From assembly GCF_032062135.1 (NCBI RefSeq), contig NC_092858.1:125496952-125560951 (forward strand): DNA of 64,000 bases, read 5' to 3'. Positions 25,055 to 37,645 of this stretch are shown here, piece by piece. The translations under genes were made by a program, and so were the position numbers. Within the stretch, counting starts at the first letter, position 1. Each line of letters begins with the position of its first letter. The notes beneath the pieces are model-generated. The model saw nothing but the letters and a program-made list of their open reading frames with translations. It was not told where the DNA came from and did not search any database. The DNA comes from Pyxicephalus adspersus. Taxonomy: Eukaryota > Chordata > Amphibia > Anura > Pyxicephalidae.

Positions 25055-27625
25055 ATTAAGCTTTACCAGCTTTATGATATTGAATCCTAATTAGCTCATG
25101 ATCTTTTTTTGTTATGTGATTCTGATTTTGTTATATTGACTCTTAATAGGCTCATGATCCAGCGCCTCATAATAAAATTTGGATACTGTATTACTGTTTT
25201 TTTAAATGGACTATAGATTGTCAACACTAGTATAGAAAAAAAGCTTGAGACTGATATATAAAATTATCTTTTTTAAAACTAAATGCAATAGAATGTATAT
25301 TTATTTTTTTTGCAGAACTATCAATTAAAAATAAAATGTGGGTAGAAACACAGTCTAGAAGTTTTTTTTTGTGTTCCATAAAAAAAACTCTCAAGACATC
25401 TATTGATCCAGGTTTCTACTGAGCTCCACAGTGTTACAGAGCCAGAATTGTAGACATCTGGTTTTCTTAGCTGTGTTTGTCAGTACAAACTCTAAGATCC
25501 CGGTTCCACACACCATTAAAGGTACGTTTCTTCCTTTTCAGTAAATTTAGCAAAATAAGTCCTATCATGAAGCAGAATATTCGTAGATTTGCTAGCTGAA
25601 TAATACTCTATTTGAAAAATGTAGAGATAATCAGTTTTTTTCATTATATTCCTATTCATTGATCAGACATATTGACAGTAAATACCATCTGAAAAAGCAA
25701 TAGTTGTTTATAAGAATATAGCCTAGGAATGTGGACACTGTGCATGAGTGATTCCTGTGAGGCTGTTAGATCAGGGTTCCCCGTAGTGGACAATACTGAC
25801 TTCCAAGAATCAGTGAGACTACCTACTATTTATAAAATGTCTTGGGTCTGAAAGGGCCAAGTAAATGGCTGCTTGGTAAATGATGGAAGGTTAATTAAAA
25901 TCTTTTTAGGTGATTTTTTTGGTTGCATGGTCATTTGTCAATGAAAATAGTCTTGAGTGTCAATGGCTGGATGTTCCCACCATTCCTGGGCTGCAAAAAC
26001 ACATTCCTACACAAACAGCTATGTTCTGTGCAAACAGCCATGTTTAGGGGTGCATTTCGGCCCTTGGTGATGGAAGGGGGCACTAAAAAGAGCGTGTCTC
26101 TGTTTCTGCACCTTGGCGGTTGATTAAATAGAATCAGCTTATCATTTCTCATGAGCATGGCTGCTTTCTTCTTTGTTTCTGATTTTCTGCTTCCGACTCA
26201 GTAGTTATTCTCTGTTGCTTCCTGAACCAACCACTGGCTTGTTCTCTACTGAACTCTTGGATAATCCACCTGGCCACTGACCTCCCTTGTTTGACCTCTG
26301 TCTTGTTATCTCCTGATCACAAATTCTCTTACACCTTTAGATCCTAGCCTTCTGTGTATGACCCTTACTTTGTACCTTGTACCTTGACTTGCTTTCTAGC
26401 CCCTAATATCTGTGTCTCTTCTGTTGGCCTTGTCCACCTTGCTGAACTCAAGGCATAACTCTTACCCAAAATACTTAACTAAATCCATGATTTTGTGACA
26501 TGCAGGGTCCTAAATCTTCTGCATTGTTTACAACAGAAGATGAGGGTCCTATGATGTGGACATTTCCTATTGATTGTACACCATCAGTGGTTGATGATAT
26601 CCCAAGGAAATGGCCATTTGGCACTTGCACAGACAGCAGTGTTGGATCACCAATCATCACTCACAGAAAAAGGCATGAGCAATGGAGTTGGGATCTAGTA
26701 ACATTAATAACAACCATAATAATAATAATAATATTTTTAATAAATAGTCAGTGGGCTGGAGGGAGGTGGAGATTTGCTTAGAGAATTGCTTTAAAAAATG
26801 GTTGCAACCTTAAGGCCTCTAATCTTTTCATTAAGTACAAAAATCATTATCTCTGTGTGCCAGTACTTTCAATTGGTTTCAGTGATTTTTTTTATGTACA
26901 GAAAAGAACACTTTCTATGGAGAAAAGAGGATAAATCTCTTCATCAGCTGGGTTAGGGAGGAAATTGCATCATGTTCTGTTATTGCTGCATGTCAGCCAT
27001 GGATGCAGAGATCTCTTACTAGCAGTTTTGTTTGGCAATTTGCCTGCCAGTATTCTCTGAAGTCTATAATACACAGAACTTCAGCATTTATATTATTGGT
27101 CCCATATCATCATAATAACTTGCTTTAGCAACCCAATATTATCGCCGTTCTTACTTAACTTTGGAAACATCAACTATGAAAGTGACTTCAAAAACCATAA
27201 ATTATATTTATGAAATAAATAATAAAGGAAATAAAAGCACAGCATTTACTCTCTTGGTATTTCCTGGCAGCAGATTACAGATAGGACAGAACAGAGACTG
27301 TCACATGGTACACATACTTGTCATATCCTTTATATGTCAAAATATTTGTAATTTTTCTGCAGTGAGCTAAGTTTATACAACATGGTAAAAATAAAGTGTG
27401 TTAGAAAAATAATTGTTGAGATATAGAAGTGCCCATTTCATTTTGTAATCAGTGGCCTTTCCAGACAGCTGCAGGGAATATCAGAATGTATTCCTTTATA
27501 AAAGCTGACCATACATTTCTGCAGGAACCAGAGCAATGACAACTAACATACAATTTCACATAACTGGTCCAGTTTATGATATTTACGATACCTGTTGGCA
27601 GTATGCTCTGGTAAAGGCTTAATGC
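25055..27625. other. no gene recognised
   Basis: AT-rich DNA with a Gypsy-like pyrimidine-rich stretch (26157-26470) and an (AAT)n run near 26717. The 93-codon frame at 26500-26781 runs into that simple repeat and matches no family I know. Confidence 0.45.
26157..26470. mobile_element. possible LTR-retroelement fragment
   Basis: CT-rich with repeated CTGACCTC, TACCTTGTACCTTGACTTG and TAGATCCTAGCC phrases, similar in style to 21990-22110. No coding frame. Confidence 0.3.
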
Positions 27626-27793
27626 CGGGCTCTCCAACTCCAGTCCTCAATGGCCAGGATCTGTTAATATTTTTTGAATTTCTCTAACAGTAAATTTACA
27701 ATGTTATGGATTACAAAGAGTTAGAAAATGTTTTTTATATGAAAATTCTGGCCTGTTTTGGCTCTCGAGGACTGAAGTTGGAAAGCTCAGGTT
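27626..27793. mobile_element. MITE with CTCCAACTCCAGTCCTC ends
   Basis: Left GGCTCTCCAACTCCAGTCCT; the right complement is GAGCTTTCCAACTTCAGTCC. Related copy at 48675-48831. Confidence 0.6.
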
Positions 27794-27810
27794 TAATGTA
27801 TATTAATAGC

Positions 27811-28107
27811 TGAGCATGTTCCTCAGCTAGGATTCCATAGAACCCTAGAACTCCTCCGGAGGTTGCTAGCAGTTCCTTGAGCAATGAGCAGATTGTGACT
27901 CTCAGGTCAGTTTAATTGACACCAATAATCTTTTTGGCTATCTGTAGGGGAGACATTCTTCCTATTGGCCAGCAATGTAGGAGGCATTCTACCCACTAAC
28001 CACCAGACTAATGTACTGTGAGCTGTAGATTTAGTACTTATAGCTGGGGTTCCCTGAAGGTCTGAAAGTTATTGGGTATGGATTCCCCCATGTTAAGGTT
28101 GAGCCAT
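27811..28107. mobile_element. hAT-like MITE, inverted relative to 16898
   Basis: Carries TAGAACTCCTCCGGAGGTTG, TGTGACTCTCAGGTCAGTTT and GGCCAGCAATGTAGGAGGCA, the complements of blocks in 16898-17210. CTCCGGAG is a small palindrome. Confidence 0.6.
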
Positions 28108-28300
28108 AGAAGGTTCATCAGACCTTTATGCCTGACTCCCATACAAAGTTCTTAAAGTCATTCTTCATATCTAATAAAATAATTGTAGCAATAAAGTGGT
28201 GTCAAAATACCTTATTCCTACCAGTTTTATTTAGGATGGATACATAAAGAGTTATAGAAAGGTTACTATACATTTTCTTTAGAACGGTATCTCACCCATT

Positions 28301-28504
28301 TGCCCTGATTTATTAAAGCTCTCCAAGGCTGGAGCGAACACACTTTCATTAGTGAAGGTGGGTGATCCACCAAACCTGAAATGGATTTGGTCCAGGTCCA
28401 GCTAATGACTTTTAGGAAATCCATTCCAGGTTTGCTGGATCGCCAAGCTTTACTGATTAAAATGTATTCACTCCAGCCTTGGAGAGTTTTAGTAAATCAG
28501 GACC
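28301..28504. mobile_element. H1 MITE copy
   Basis: GCCCTGATTTATTAAAGCTC at left and GTAAATCAGGACC at right, with ATT on both sides (28298-28300 and 28505-28507). Confidence 0.75.
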
Positions 28505-29744
28505 ATTATGTTATACAGTATTTACCCTAGCAGGATGGTTGACATGGCATTATTGACTACAGATTCTATTTAAAGCAGCCTTTGCACTAAGATACTTTAT
28601 GTAGGCTACTATTACTGACCTGGTTCTATATCATACACCTTACCTGGCTGGTCCTTGCATCTCCCATGTGATTGTGAGTACTATATATATTTCTAAGGTA
28701 CAGTTGGTGTAATGTTTATATTGGAAAGATATAATGTGATATTATTTTATTATCATTAAATGTTACAGGAAAAATTGGATCAGTTTAGACTAATATGTAT
28801 AACAATGTACAACACACCATAAAAAGTCAGAGCATGTTCCTGTAACTTACTTTGTAACATATAAACTGCTTGGTGGCATGTGATTGATATGACTGCATTA
28901 CATAGAATGAATAATGATGGTTTTGTACAGGGCCAGTGGAATATTATCACAAGAGAAGCAAAGAGTATAGTTTGATGTGTTCTCATGATTGTATAACCAT
29001 GTAAGTATAACCTGCAGGCAGTGAATCTAAACAAAGACACTGTATTCCCATACTCATCAGAGCAGGGCTTTAAATACAATTTGTCATTAGCATAACATGG
29101 ATAGTTCTAAAACTGAACTGTAATGTTTGAAAGATGTATAATTAATGGTCTGAACACTTTTGCAGCATTTCCCATGAAGCTAATTTTCCATGAGAAACGC
29201 AAGAGTGTATTTTTATCTGCTTAAAATTCTGATGCATTTACAGCTTCAGAGATTCAGGTTACATTGGAGCTGCTTTGTTAATCCTCAGATACGCTTGAAA
29301 AGCATCTTATTTGTTGAAGGCCAATCATTTTGTGTTGAACTCATTCTAGCTGTCTTCTCTAATCACCTCTGTTGCTAAGGTGAATAAAAAAGCAATTGTT
29401 GGCAGCCTTCCATCCTTATCATTTTATCCATAGAAAAAGCATGGACTCTGTATCCTAGCTGATATATTTTGGAGATCAATATCAGCTGAAAATAAATTTT
29501 AGCATTAGAGTATGAACGTCATAAAATCCTCCCAACCTTTCCTCTGATTTAGATATTAATTCGACTCTAATGTATTTTTGGGTAGAAATAATTAAAGCCG
29601 CTTCAAAAATTTCTAATGTCAAAGATAAGATATGTAGATATAAATGTCATCCTAATTTGAAGCTGCAAGGGTTATTAATATATAAAGGGTCCAAACTTTT
29701 TATCCAGCCACACATAACTATTTGTTTTCTAGGGTCTCATTGTT

Positions 29745-29815
29745 TTAAAGCAGAACTATAGCTCTGCAGAAGGGACAGGTGATGTCCCGAAAAAAACAAT
29801 GCACCTGCTTTGCAC
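29745..29815 (+). mobile_element. K-type TTAA element, left end
   Basis: TTAAAGCAGAACTATAGCTC followed by AGAAGGGACAGGTGATGTCC. The terminus matches 46385 (TTAAAGCAGAACTATCAG). Confidence 0.5.
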
Positions 29816-30711
29816 AATATTTGTAGTAAAGTAAAATAAATACATTGCTTTGTCATGCACCCAAATAAATGAGGCAGTAGATTTTGTGACTTATGGGCAT
29901 GAGTTGATAGCCTATTTAAAATGTGTAGTACAATGGTGTACAATGTTGAAAATGTTTGGGATAAATACACTTATCAATAAATTGTTGTTAAGTTCTGAAG
30001 TAGCTAAATTTGTTCTGGGTGTCTAGGCTTAAACAAGCACCAGTCATGAAGGGTTACCCTTAACAGTCATTTAGGTAATATTTTTATTTCAGTGTTTTCT
30101 TAAAAGAAACTACTTCAAATAAGTAATACATTTGTGCAAAGTAATATTTTACATTTTTACTTAGGGCCATACAAGATAAATGAGCATCATGATCCCCCTC
30201 CAGCAATAGAAGCAAAAATTCCAGTATTTTGAATGAAGTGAGCATAGGTTCAAGTGGACCAGTTGTGCAAACAACTTTTAAGCTGTTAGGTGAATTGAAG
30301 TTTAAGTTCAGATCTGGCACACAGTTCTTTATTACCAAATGCAAATAGGCCCTTAGGTCACCAGTTGAAGAACTAATTGTGGTACTTGTGCCCTTGCTTA
30401 ATAATGCCTATACCTATTGTGAATCTCTTACCATTTTTACCAAGCATTTGCTACTTTGTCAAAGCATCCCAGTTTGTGCCCCAAATGCTGGAAAGGCGAA
30501 AGTGCATAATAACTTTTTAAAATTCAGCTTCTGATGTTCCCATTATGGAAAGGTAGAATTTGCCTGTTATAAAAAGATGTGTTTTGCACTTCAGCTTTGC
30601 ACTGTCCTGCATTGAACTGACCAACTAATTTATACTAATGGCCACCTAAGGTCTTAGTCTAGTTTGCATACTCTATAATCCATATGTATGGCTTTTCTTG
30701 GGCTAAAGTGT

Positions 30712-30907
30712 GGTTTGGCTGCACATGGGTTTTTTTAGGTTAATTGGCTGCCATCCAAAACATAGCCTTAAATTGTGTTAATGACTATGATAGGGACATT
30801 AGATATCTGCTGAGCTTCTCTGGGGGACAGGTAATGGCATGGATTTTGAATAGTACTGCATAACATGTCAGCTCTATACTAATAAATTATAATAATATTA
30901 ATAATAG
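30712..30907 (+). repeat. SINE-like repeat SA, 3' part
   Basis: GGTTAATTGGCTGCCATCC, TTGTGTTAATGACTATGATA and a tail ending TAATAATATTAATAA. Truncated and diverged. Confidence 0.55.
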
Positions 30908-32674
30908 CTCTTTAGAATTATTGTTACTTTTCATCATTCAATGTCTCTTACATAGGGAAATATGGGAGGTAATACAAAAAGACATTACTGAAAGGGCTGC
31001 CAAAGTTCTGCAGATATCACTCAAGTCGAATGAACTAGCTCAGATTGTCATTTGTGATAATCGGTAGATTAGCCATGCTGGTATGTTATTCATCTTAAAA
31101 AATATCACCCTGCAGCACCAGTGCAACATATGCATTACCAAATGAATGTTTTTGCACTTCATATTATTTGACAACAAATTTTATTGGCTTGAAACCCCCT
31201 TCAAAGCCTGGTGACATACCTGTTTGTTTTCTGATTTTTTTCTTCCTATACTTTGCCTTCTGTGACCCCCATCCTTATCAATAGGCTAGTCTTTCAAATA
31301 AAAACTTTCAGTTTTTATTAATATCTTTTTTTAGACCAAGTATCATCATCACCAAATCTCCATTATTGAGGACTGAGGGCTTCATACTGTACCTGTATGC
31401 AGTGCAGGCAGATCATAGCTTGTGCATAGTGGCCCAGCACCCTGCTTTGGTACACCTCCTAGGAGTTTTTAGCCCTAATGCAATCAGCAGCTGGTTCATG
31501 GTAGTTATGAAAACATAAAAAGGGCTTGATGGGTAGATGACTGGGTGGAGGAACTGGCTAAAACCCAGTAAATCAAATGCGAAGGCAAAGGAAAGATAAA
31601 GGCTAGGGGATGTTGCATGTCCTTCAACCAGTTATCAAGATATCGTCCAGATGACTCTGTACAATTGTGCAAAACTGTAGTCTAGAATTCAGCTTTGCGT
31701 AATGTGTTTTTGTTTTCAAACCATAAACTCTTCTTCCACTTTTGACATTATTGCTGTATTTTTCCCATTCGGCTGGTTGTTGAATTTTAAAGAAATCTGA
31801 CAAATGCAGATAAATCTTTCAGTTTGAAGGGAGATTTTATGTGTCTGAAAATTGATACAGTAGTGCTGCAGACACAGACGCCACAGCTGTAAATATATGT
31901 ATGCGCCACCAATGGAAAAAATAGAATCCTCCTCAGACATGAATTGGCAGGAGGTGGGTGTGAACATAGCAGTGAATCCTGGGACTTCCCCAGGGATAGA
32001 TCTCCTTCCAGTTTCCAGTCTGTCCTGTGGTAAAGTTTCACATTCAGCTGTTGCCCAAATTACATTTCATGTTACTACTGAAGAGATATTAAAATTTGTT
32101 TAATTTTGCAGAACTATGCATTTATAGATTCCTGTCTACTATACTAATTAAAATTATTATATATATAATATTAATACATATAATTAGGCTTACTAGAACT
32201 ACTAATGTCAGCGCACTACAGGTAAATTTTTTATTTGTAGAATTAAAACAAATTATTCATTTGATCAATAGAGCACTGTACTAAGTCCAAGCTAATTTAG
32301 TTAACGTCTGTTATGTGGAGCGTATTCACTGAGTGGTAACTGGAAATTTTTATGTGCTGCACACATTTAGCTAACCTCAGCAGCATCTAGAGAGCAACAT
32401 CCAGTACCTACAGAACATGGATACAAGAATCATAGTGCATGTTCAGCACCCCCATCACCAAGAAGCAATGTTTCTTCTACCAAGTGATTGGCAGGATTAT
32501 CTAAATGCCCCCCACAAACCTCAATTTGCATTGTGGGATAAGCTGCCTAAAAAAACGTACCCGCTCTCTAGGGACAGTGTGGATAGCTAGAAAATTCCTA
32601 CTGCACTCTGCAACCTCAGGATGGTGCCTGATGTGGTTAGTTAAAGGTAGGCTTTAGAAGCATTGGTTTATACT

Positions 32675-33004
32675 TTAAAGGACAACAGCCAAGTAAAGTA
32701 CAAATATGCTTTGTCCCACAACTGTAGTAATGAAATGATAATGGGACTCTCTATATGGAATATTCCATTATTGACATATACTTACCTCTGTCCCCTGCAT
32801 TGGTAATTCTGACCCTCCAAATGTCTTACTACTGTCTGTCAGCTACTATTGTTGACTATGGACCTGGAAGTAGACCGGGCACCCAGTATCCTGCCACTCC
32901 AAGGATCAAAACCAGGTAAGTATATCCCCCTAGTTGCACATCCAAGATACAGGTGGTGTAAATAGGTGCCTAAAGTTTACTTTATAAGTACAAATATCCT
33001 TTAA
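32675..33004. mobile_element. TTAAAGGA-ended MITE, 330 bp
   Basis: TTAAAGGACAACAGCCAAGT at left; the right complement is TTAAAGGATATTTGTACTTA. Ends of the form TTAAAGGRR with a TTAA target are typical of the Xenopus T2/Kolobok-type MITEs. It lies in the intron just before tspan2 exon 3. Confidence 0.65.
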
Positions 33005-33320
33005 GCTGTTGTAAGCACGAGAACAATAACTGACATCATCAATGTATTGCAACTAGCGATAAACATGTATGCTATTACTCAAAGGGTTCATATCCAACCA
33101 CCCCTGAGCTTTCTTATTGATCAGTGAGACAGCCTATTATTAAGAAAGGTCCAATAAGAAGAAGATGGATAACTCTCAGAATTTAGGATAACTGTATCCA
33201 ATCTTTTTTATCAGTATAACTTCTTGTATAACATTTTTTTTAGAGCTCTGTGGAATACATATAAAAGACATAATAATTACAAATTTACATATTGATGCTA
33301 TATATTATTTTTTCCTACAG

Positions 33321-33418
33321 GTCTCTATGTACTGATAGGAGCCGGCGCATTAATGATGCTGATTGGCTTTTTTGGTTGCTGTGGAGCGGCCCGTGAATCT
33401 CAGTGTTTGCTCGGGGCG
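33321..33418 (+). CDS. tspan2: tspan2 exon 3: second membrane segment and inner loop
   Basis: 98-base internal exon. It follows a pyrimidine-rich acceptor ending ctacag and precedes the donor GTAAGA. The first two bases complete a glycine codon begun in exon 2, then 32 full codons follow. The translation starts [20 protein letters not shown], which is membrane segment 2, and continues CGAARESQC, the short cytoplasmic loop. The juxtamembrane Cys-Cys-Gly is typical of tetraspanins and its cysteines are usual palmitoylation sites. The exon ends on a complete alanine codon (phase 0). In human TSPAN2 the matching segment is nearly identical. A TTAA-flanked MITE ends 316 bp upstream, so the upstream intron is transposon-rich right up to this exon. 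Confidence 0.95.
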
Positions 33419-34475
33419 GTAAGAGAACATTCTCTTTCATTTTAACATACTGGTTTGCATTTAATGGAAATATACCAAACATTGCATGTTAAGGAAATGT
33501 TCATTGTGCAAATTACTTATTCGAGAACCTACCAAAGGTGATTTGAGTATAATGTGTATCATTAGCAAAAAGCCAGCCCAGGTAATACTTTTCTTCAGCT
33601 GTCCATTTGGATAAACCTGTGCCTATAGAAGCATCAGCTTTTTATTCTTGGTTAGCAGTGGAACCCAACATGGTCTTCTGTTGTTGTAAACCCATGGCCT
33701 CAAGGATCAATATATTGTTCATTCTGAGATGATTTTCCTCTCACCATAATTGTAAACAAGTATCCTGTAGCTTTTGTTGGCTTGAACCAGTCTGGCCATT
33801 CTCTCCAGATTACCCTTATCAAAAATGTGTTTCTGTCCACTGCTTATCTATTTTCACATTGCTCTGTATAGAGGCTGTTTTGTGTAGAAATAATAGGAGA
33901 TCTTTTTCCCCATTTAATGTTTCACCTAAACATTAATCGAAGCTCATTCCTGTATCTGTGTGATATAGAAGGCACATAAGCATAATTTGTTTTGCAAAGC
34001 AGGTGTCCAGGTGTTCCTAATAAATTTGCTTAGTTTGTATATGTAAACTTCCAAACTGTCATGAATTCTGCTCAACTTGTCTTGTATATTAGGTTCCCTA
34101 TGTGAACAGGACAATAAAAAAGTAAAACCTAGTGCCATGGTTCTTAATGGCAATATATTCCCATTACGAACACCGGTCCAGTTTTTCCTGTTTTAGTACA
34201 ATTTTACGCAATGGTTGTGACTTACTGCTACTTTTTTTAAGTTCTTTTATAAGTTCATACTTTAAAATATTTAAATATTTATTATTTTTGTTTTTAAATT
34301 GTAGTTAGTATTTACCCCTGCATTTCTTTTTGATATGCAAAAAGAAAACAACATTATCTAACCATAAACACGCATTTTTATTGGAGGACCATTTATGATA
34401 GAAAATGGTTAACCTGTATAAACTGACGTAGAATGTGCAGACGTAGAGATGACCTATAATTTTTGTCTTTTTCAG
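33419..34475 (+). other. tspan2: tspan2 intron 3-4
   Basis: GT..AG intron. No clear repeat recognised; T-rich before the acceptor. Confidence 0.85.
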
Positions 34476-34550
34476 TTTTTTGCCTGCTTACTTGTCATTT
34501 TTGCTGCAGAAGTCACAGCAGGAGTATTTGCATTTTTGGGCAAACAACAG
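34476..34550 (+). CDS. tspan2: tspan2 exon 4: third membrane segment
   Basis: 75-base exon of 25 complete codons between acceptor tttttcag and donor GTATTT. It encodes FFACLLVIFAAEVTAGVFAF followed by LGKQQ. This is membrane segment 3, with the conserved Glu in the AAEV motif that CD9-type tetraspanins share, then the first residues of the large extracellular loop. Both boundaries are phase 0, as expected for this gene. Few substitutions relative to the mammalian protein are apparent from memory (for example Ala for Thr after the double Phe). Confidence 0.95.
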
Positions 34551-34878
34551 GTATTTGCATAATTTACTTATCGTACAGTTTGTTCTATGAAAATCATTTA
34601 TTTCAGTTTACTTAAATCTTAACAGAACCTCATATACCTCAACCTCTTCCCTACTTTGTAGCCTGGATTAAAGATTGGAACATTACTTGTCCCGACCCCT
34701 GTTAGGCTGTGATTGCCATGAGGTTGCGGTGTGTTTACTGTTTCCTCATGCTAGAGATCCGCTGCCTCGCGGGAAATGCAACAAATAGTTTCTCCCTGTG
34801 GCAACCACTAAAATAAATTGGGGTAGCAGAAGCCAGTACTGCTCACTGCCACCAGCTGTTAAATGTGCAGATGTGCAG

Positions 34879-34903
34879 ATATATATATATATATATATAT
34901 ATA
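34879..34903. repeat. (AT)n microsatellite
   Basis: 25 bases of uninterrupted AT dinucleotides. Confidence 0.95.
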
Positions 34904-35679
34904 CCTTGAACTACGCTTCAATTATTCCCTGTAGGTTTTACTATCACCACCAAGTGTTATCCTTTGCGTTGGTGATAGACAGTCACAATCCAGCAACTGC
35001 AGGGATCTAGGGAAACCCCCACCAAATTACTACAGGAGTGTAGAGTATCCTTAAGTAAGAGTGCTTGCCAAAAACAGAACAACCACTAAGCTGAACATGT
35101 GCTGAACTGTCAGTGTAATTTTAGCTACAACACTGTTACAGAAAGTTTGCAGGAATACATGTGGCCAAGATAGCTGTGAATTTCCATTAACTGCATCCCT
35201 ACTGGATCATTGTTTAGTTTAATTTACACATGAACATGCATTTTAGCCCTGGAAATTATTTACAATTTTTTTTTTATTACAATTTTTTAAATGCAAAACT
35301 CTGTAGATCAGATATATGTTACCTGGAAATATTTATGTGCAACTGCTTCTTTAAATATGTACTGTTAGTGAAAAATATAGAGAAATGGATTTCCATGCAC
35401 AAAACACTGCCGCGACTGCACCATGTAAATGTCAAGCCCTAAAATCAGGGGCACTGGCAAAACAGCAAAAAACTGCAACATTTAAACTCATCCATAGATG
35501 ACCCTCCAAAAACATTTACAGCTCATATGTTTTGGATTTCTCTGAAATAATGACACATCCAAGCTTTTTCAAAGTACATTTAACACACCAAAATGAGCAA
35601 ATCAGAGAAGCTAATTTTTGGGGTTTACTTACATTTTAAGGCCATGCGTACTTTTCTTGAGAGATAGAATAGACTAAAG

Positions 35680-35994
35680 TGGTGTTCTCCACCAGCCCCT
35701 TTTAGCCAGGCGCACCACCAAGCGTTTTTTAGTAACCACCAGGCTGCTTTTAGGTGGTTACTGAAAAGTTGGAGCGTAATAAAAAAGACAATGGAAAAAT
35801 AGGACATACTTAAAAGGATGGGCATTAGAAAGTTGGAGCAAAGTAAAGGGGAGGTAGAAAGCTGACAATATTATAGTGGTTACTGAGCTCCTTTGGGAAC
35901 AACAGCTGATATGTTGTCATACATTCCCCTGCCCATTTTTGACCGCACACCTACAGCTTCTTACCACACAGCTTTCCGGGGTGAACAGGGTAGA
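35680..35994. mobile_element. hAT-like MITE, about 315 bp
   Basis: Left TGGTGTTCTCCACCAGCCCC; the right complement is TCTACCCTGTTCACCCCGG. Flanks GACTAAAG (35672-35679) and GTCTAAAG (35995-36002) agree at 7 of 8 bases, as an aged 8-bp hAT target duplication would. Confidence 0.5.
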
Positions 35995-36676
35995 GTCTAA
36001 AGAATTAGCAAATTTAAACCAGTGTGCTACAGGAGCAACAGGCAATAGGAGTCACCCCAAGGCTTCTTTCACTTGCCAGACCCAGATAATGCTTATTTGA
36101 TTGCCAGTTCCACCAGGTCCACCATCCCAACTTAGCCTTCCTGGCACAGTTTATGGAATGAGTAGCTCATACTGGTTGGATGTCTTTGCTACTTCTGCTC
36201 CAGGTACCCTATTATCCCAAAGGCTGATTCTGAAAATTATCTTAGCACTTCTAACACAATTTTTGGAGCACGTGGCTAATTCTACCTGTGTATGTATACT
36301 ACAGTTATTGCTACCTTGCCACCCAATGAATCATGTTTATGCTAGGCCCAAAAACTTTATTATCGCTGGCATAATTTCTGAAATAGTTGATTTATGGCAT
36401 TTCGTACACTTAAACTACTTCTGATCATATTGCTCCTCCACTGTTTGACTATACCAAAGCTGCCACTACCACAAATCCCAGTGGAATATTTTTCCCGTTT
36501 TGTAATCTCTATCTAAATACAGACTACTTAGGATAGCTTATATACTAGTAGAAGTTCTTACCCATCCACAACTTCCATGCCCCCTTTTACTTCAGGAGTT
36601 CCCTGGCAAGTTTATTCGAGATCAGGTTGTTTCTGACCTTCTTATACATTGTACATTGTTTGTGTTCTCTCAACAG

Positions 36677-36772
36677 ACCATTAAAGAAGCTCAGCATTTA
36701 TACACTGAGGCCTATGACGACTACATAAAAAATGGAAAAAAAAATGATACACTGATAGATTTTCATACTTTT
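36677..36772 (+). CDS. tspan2: tspan2 exon 5: first half of large extracellular loop
   Basis: 96 bases, 32 codons, acceptor caacag and donor GTAAGT. The peptide begins TIKEAQHLYTEAYDDYIKNG and ends KKNDTLIDFHTF. It corresponds to helices A/B of the large extracellular loop, which mediates partner binding. An N-glycosylation sequon (Asn-Asp-Thr) sits where the mammalian protein has Asn-Gly-Thr, so a glycan there is likely conserved despite sequence change. This loop is the most divergent part of tetraspanins, and the exon shows that: the mid-region is clearly alignable but much less conserved than exons 3 and 4. Phase 0 at both ends. Confidence 0.93.
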
Positions 36773-37419
36773 GTAAGTATTAAACATCTGCTTACATTGG
36801 AAAACTAGGAATAAATATTTTTTTGTGAATTTATACTGCATATTTTTTACAGCATACTTCTGATGGATACATTTTGTTTAATGCACCATAACAGACCAAA
36901 AGTGCAGAGCTATCTGTTGATTCACAAAAATGCACTTGCCAGTGACCATTTAGAATGAATGACACAGCAATACACCTTTGTGGTCATGATGTTATTACTG
37001 TATGTTCCACTAATGTGCAACCCTAATGTGCATAATAAAAACTGATTAAACATTTTCAACATGAAAACCATGAAAAAATAAACATGGAAGCCTTTCGTGC
37101 CAATTGCCCATACAAAGTAAAATAAGTATTGACTCCTAGGTGCAACTTAATATTATTTTGCTAAGGTCTGACCAGTGCAAGGTGGATTTTGTATGATTTC
37201 TATGCATATCTGCATTTAATTATTATAGTATTAAATATTGTATATCAGTCTTCGCTGGAGAATAATAAGGGCAACTTTATCTTTGCATACCTCTGCATTC
37301 AATAAGGCTACTTCTGCATACAATAGAAACTTTTTATACCCCTGGTACACAGCTTGGAAAAGCATTTTATACAGCAAAATGTATTGTATACTTTATTTTA
37401 AATTGTTGATTTTTTATAG
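36773..37419 (+). other. tspan2: tspan2 intron 5-6
   Basis: GT..AG intron, 647 bp, AT-rich, no repeat recognised. Confidence 0.85.
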
Positions 37420-37500
37420 GCCAAATGCTGTGGAAATGAAAACCCTCAGAGTGCACAGCTTATAAGCAGCTTATGTTTGGAGGAGCATAAGGAACATAAG
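37420..37500 (+). CDS. tspan2: tspan2 exon 6: CCG motif and variable loop
   Basis: 81 bases, 27 codons, acceptor tttttatag and donor GTACCT. The peptide starts AKCCGNENPQSAQLISSLCL and ends EEHKEHK. The Cys-Cys-Gly signature of tetraspanin large loops is present, with one further cysteine in the variable subdomain. The fourth loop cysteine of the family lies at the start of exon 7, which is not visible here. Between CCG and the next cysteine there are 14 residues, a little more than I recall for mammals. Both boundaries are phase 0. Starting at AKCCG rather than at a phenylalanine suggests a slight junction shift relative to mammals. Confidence 0.92.
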
Positions 37501-37645
37501 GTACCTTGTTATGTAATGCTTAATATTCTGACTTTAGGTTGTTTGTGCTGTGGAAAGTATCAGTGCAAAGTACAGAGTTACACAGTTGATTAACTTTTTT
37601 GGTTTTTGGTGCAAAAACAAGAAAAACATAAATTGTTTGGAGCAA

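Larger units (their letters stand above)
28505..32674. other. no gene recognised; sparse repeats
   Basis: A K-type left end (29745-29815) and an SA tail (30712-30907) are the only repeats I recognise. The stretch at 31340-31640 is more GC-balanced but unrecognised. Possible home of tspan2 exon 2, but no match was found by eye. Confidence 0.45.
34551..36676 (+). other. tspan2: tspan2 intron 4-5
   Basis: GT..AG intron containing an (AT)n microsatellite and a hAT-like element at 35680-35994. The frames at 35876-36424 are not recognised as coding. Confidence 0.85.

Noticed and set aside
1..33320. NGF coding exon, expected upstream by mammalian synteny
   Set aside because: NGF has a single long coding exon; no open frame of that size exists here.
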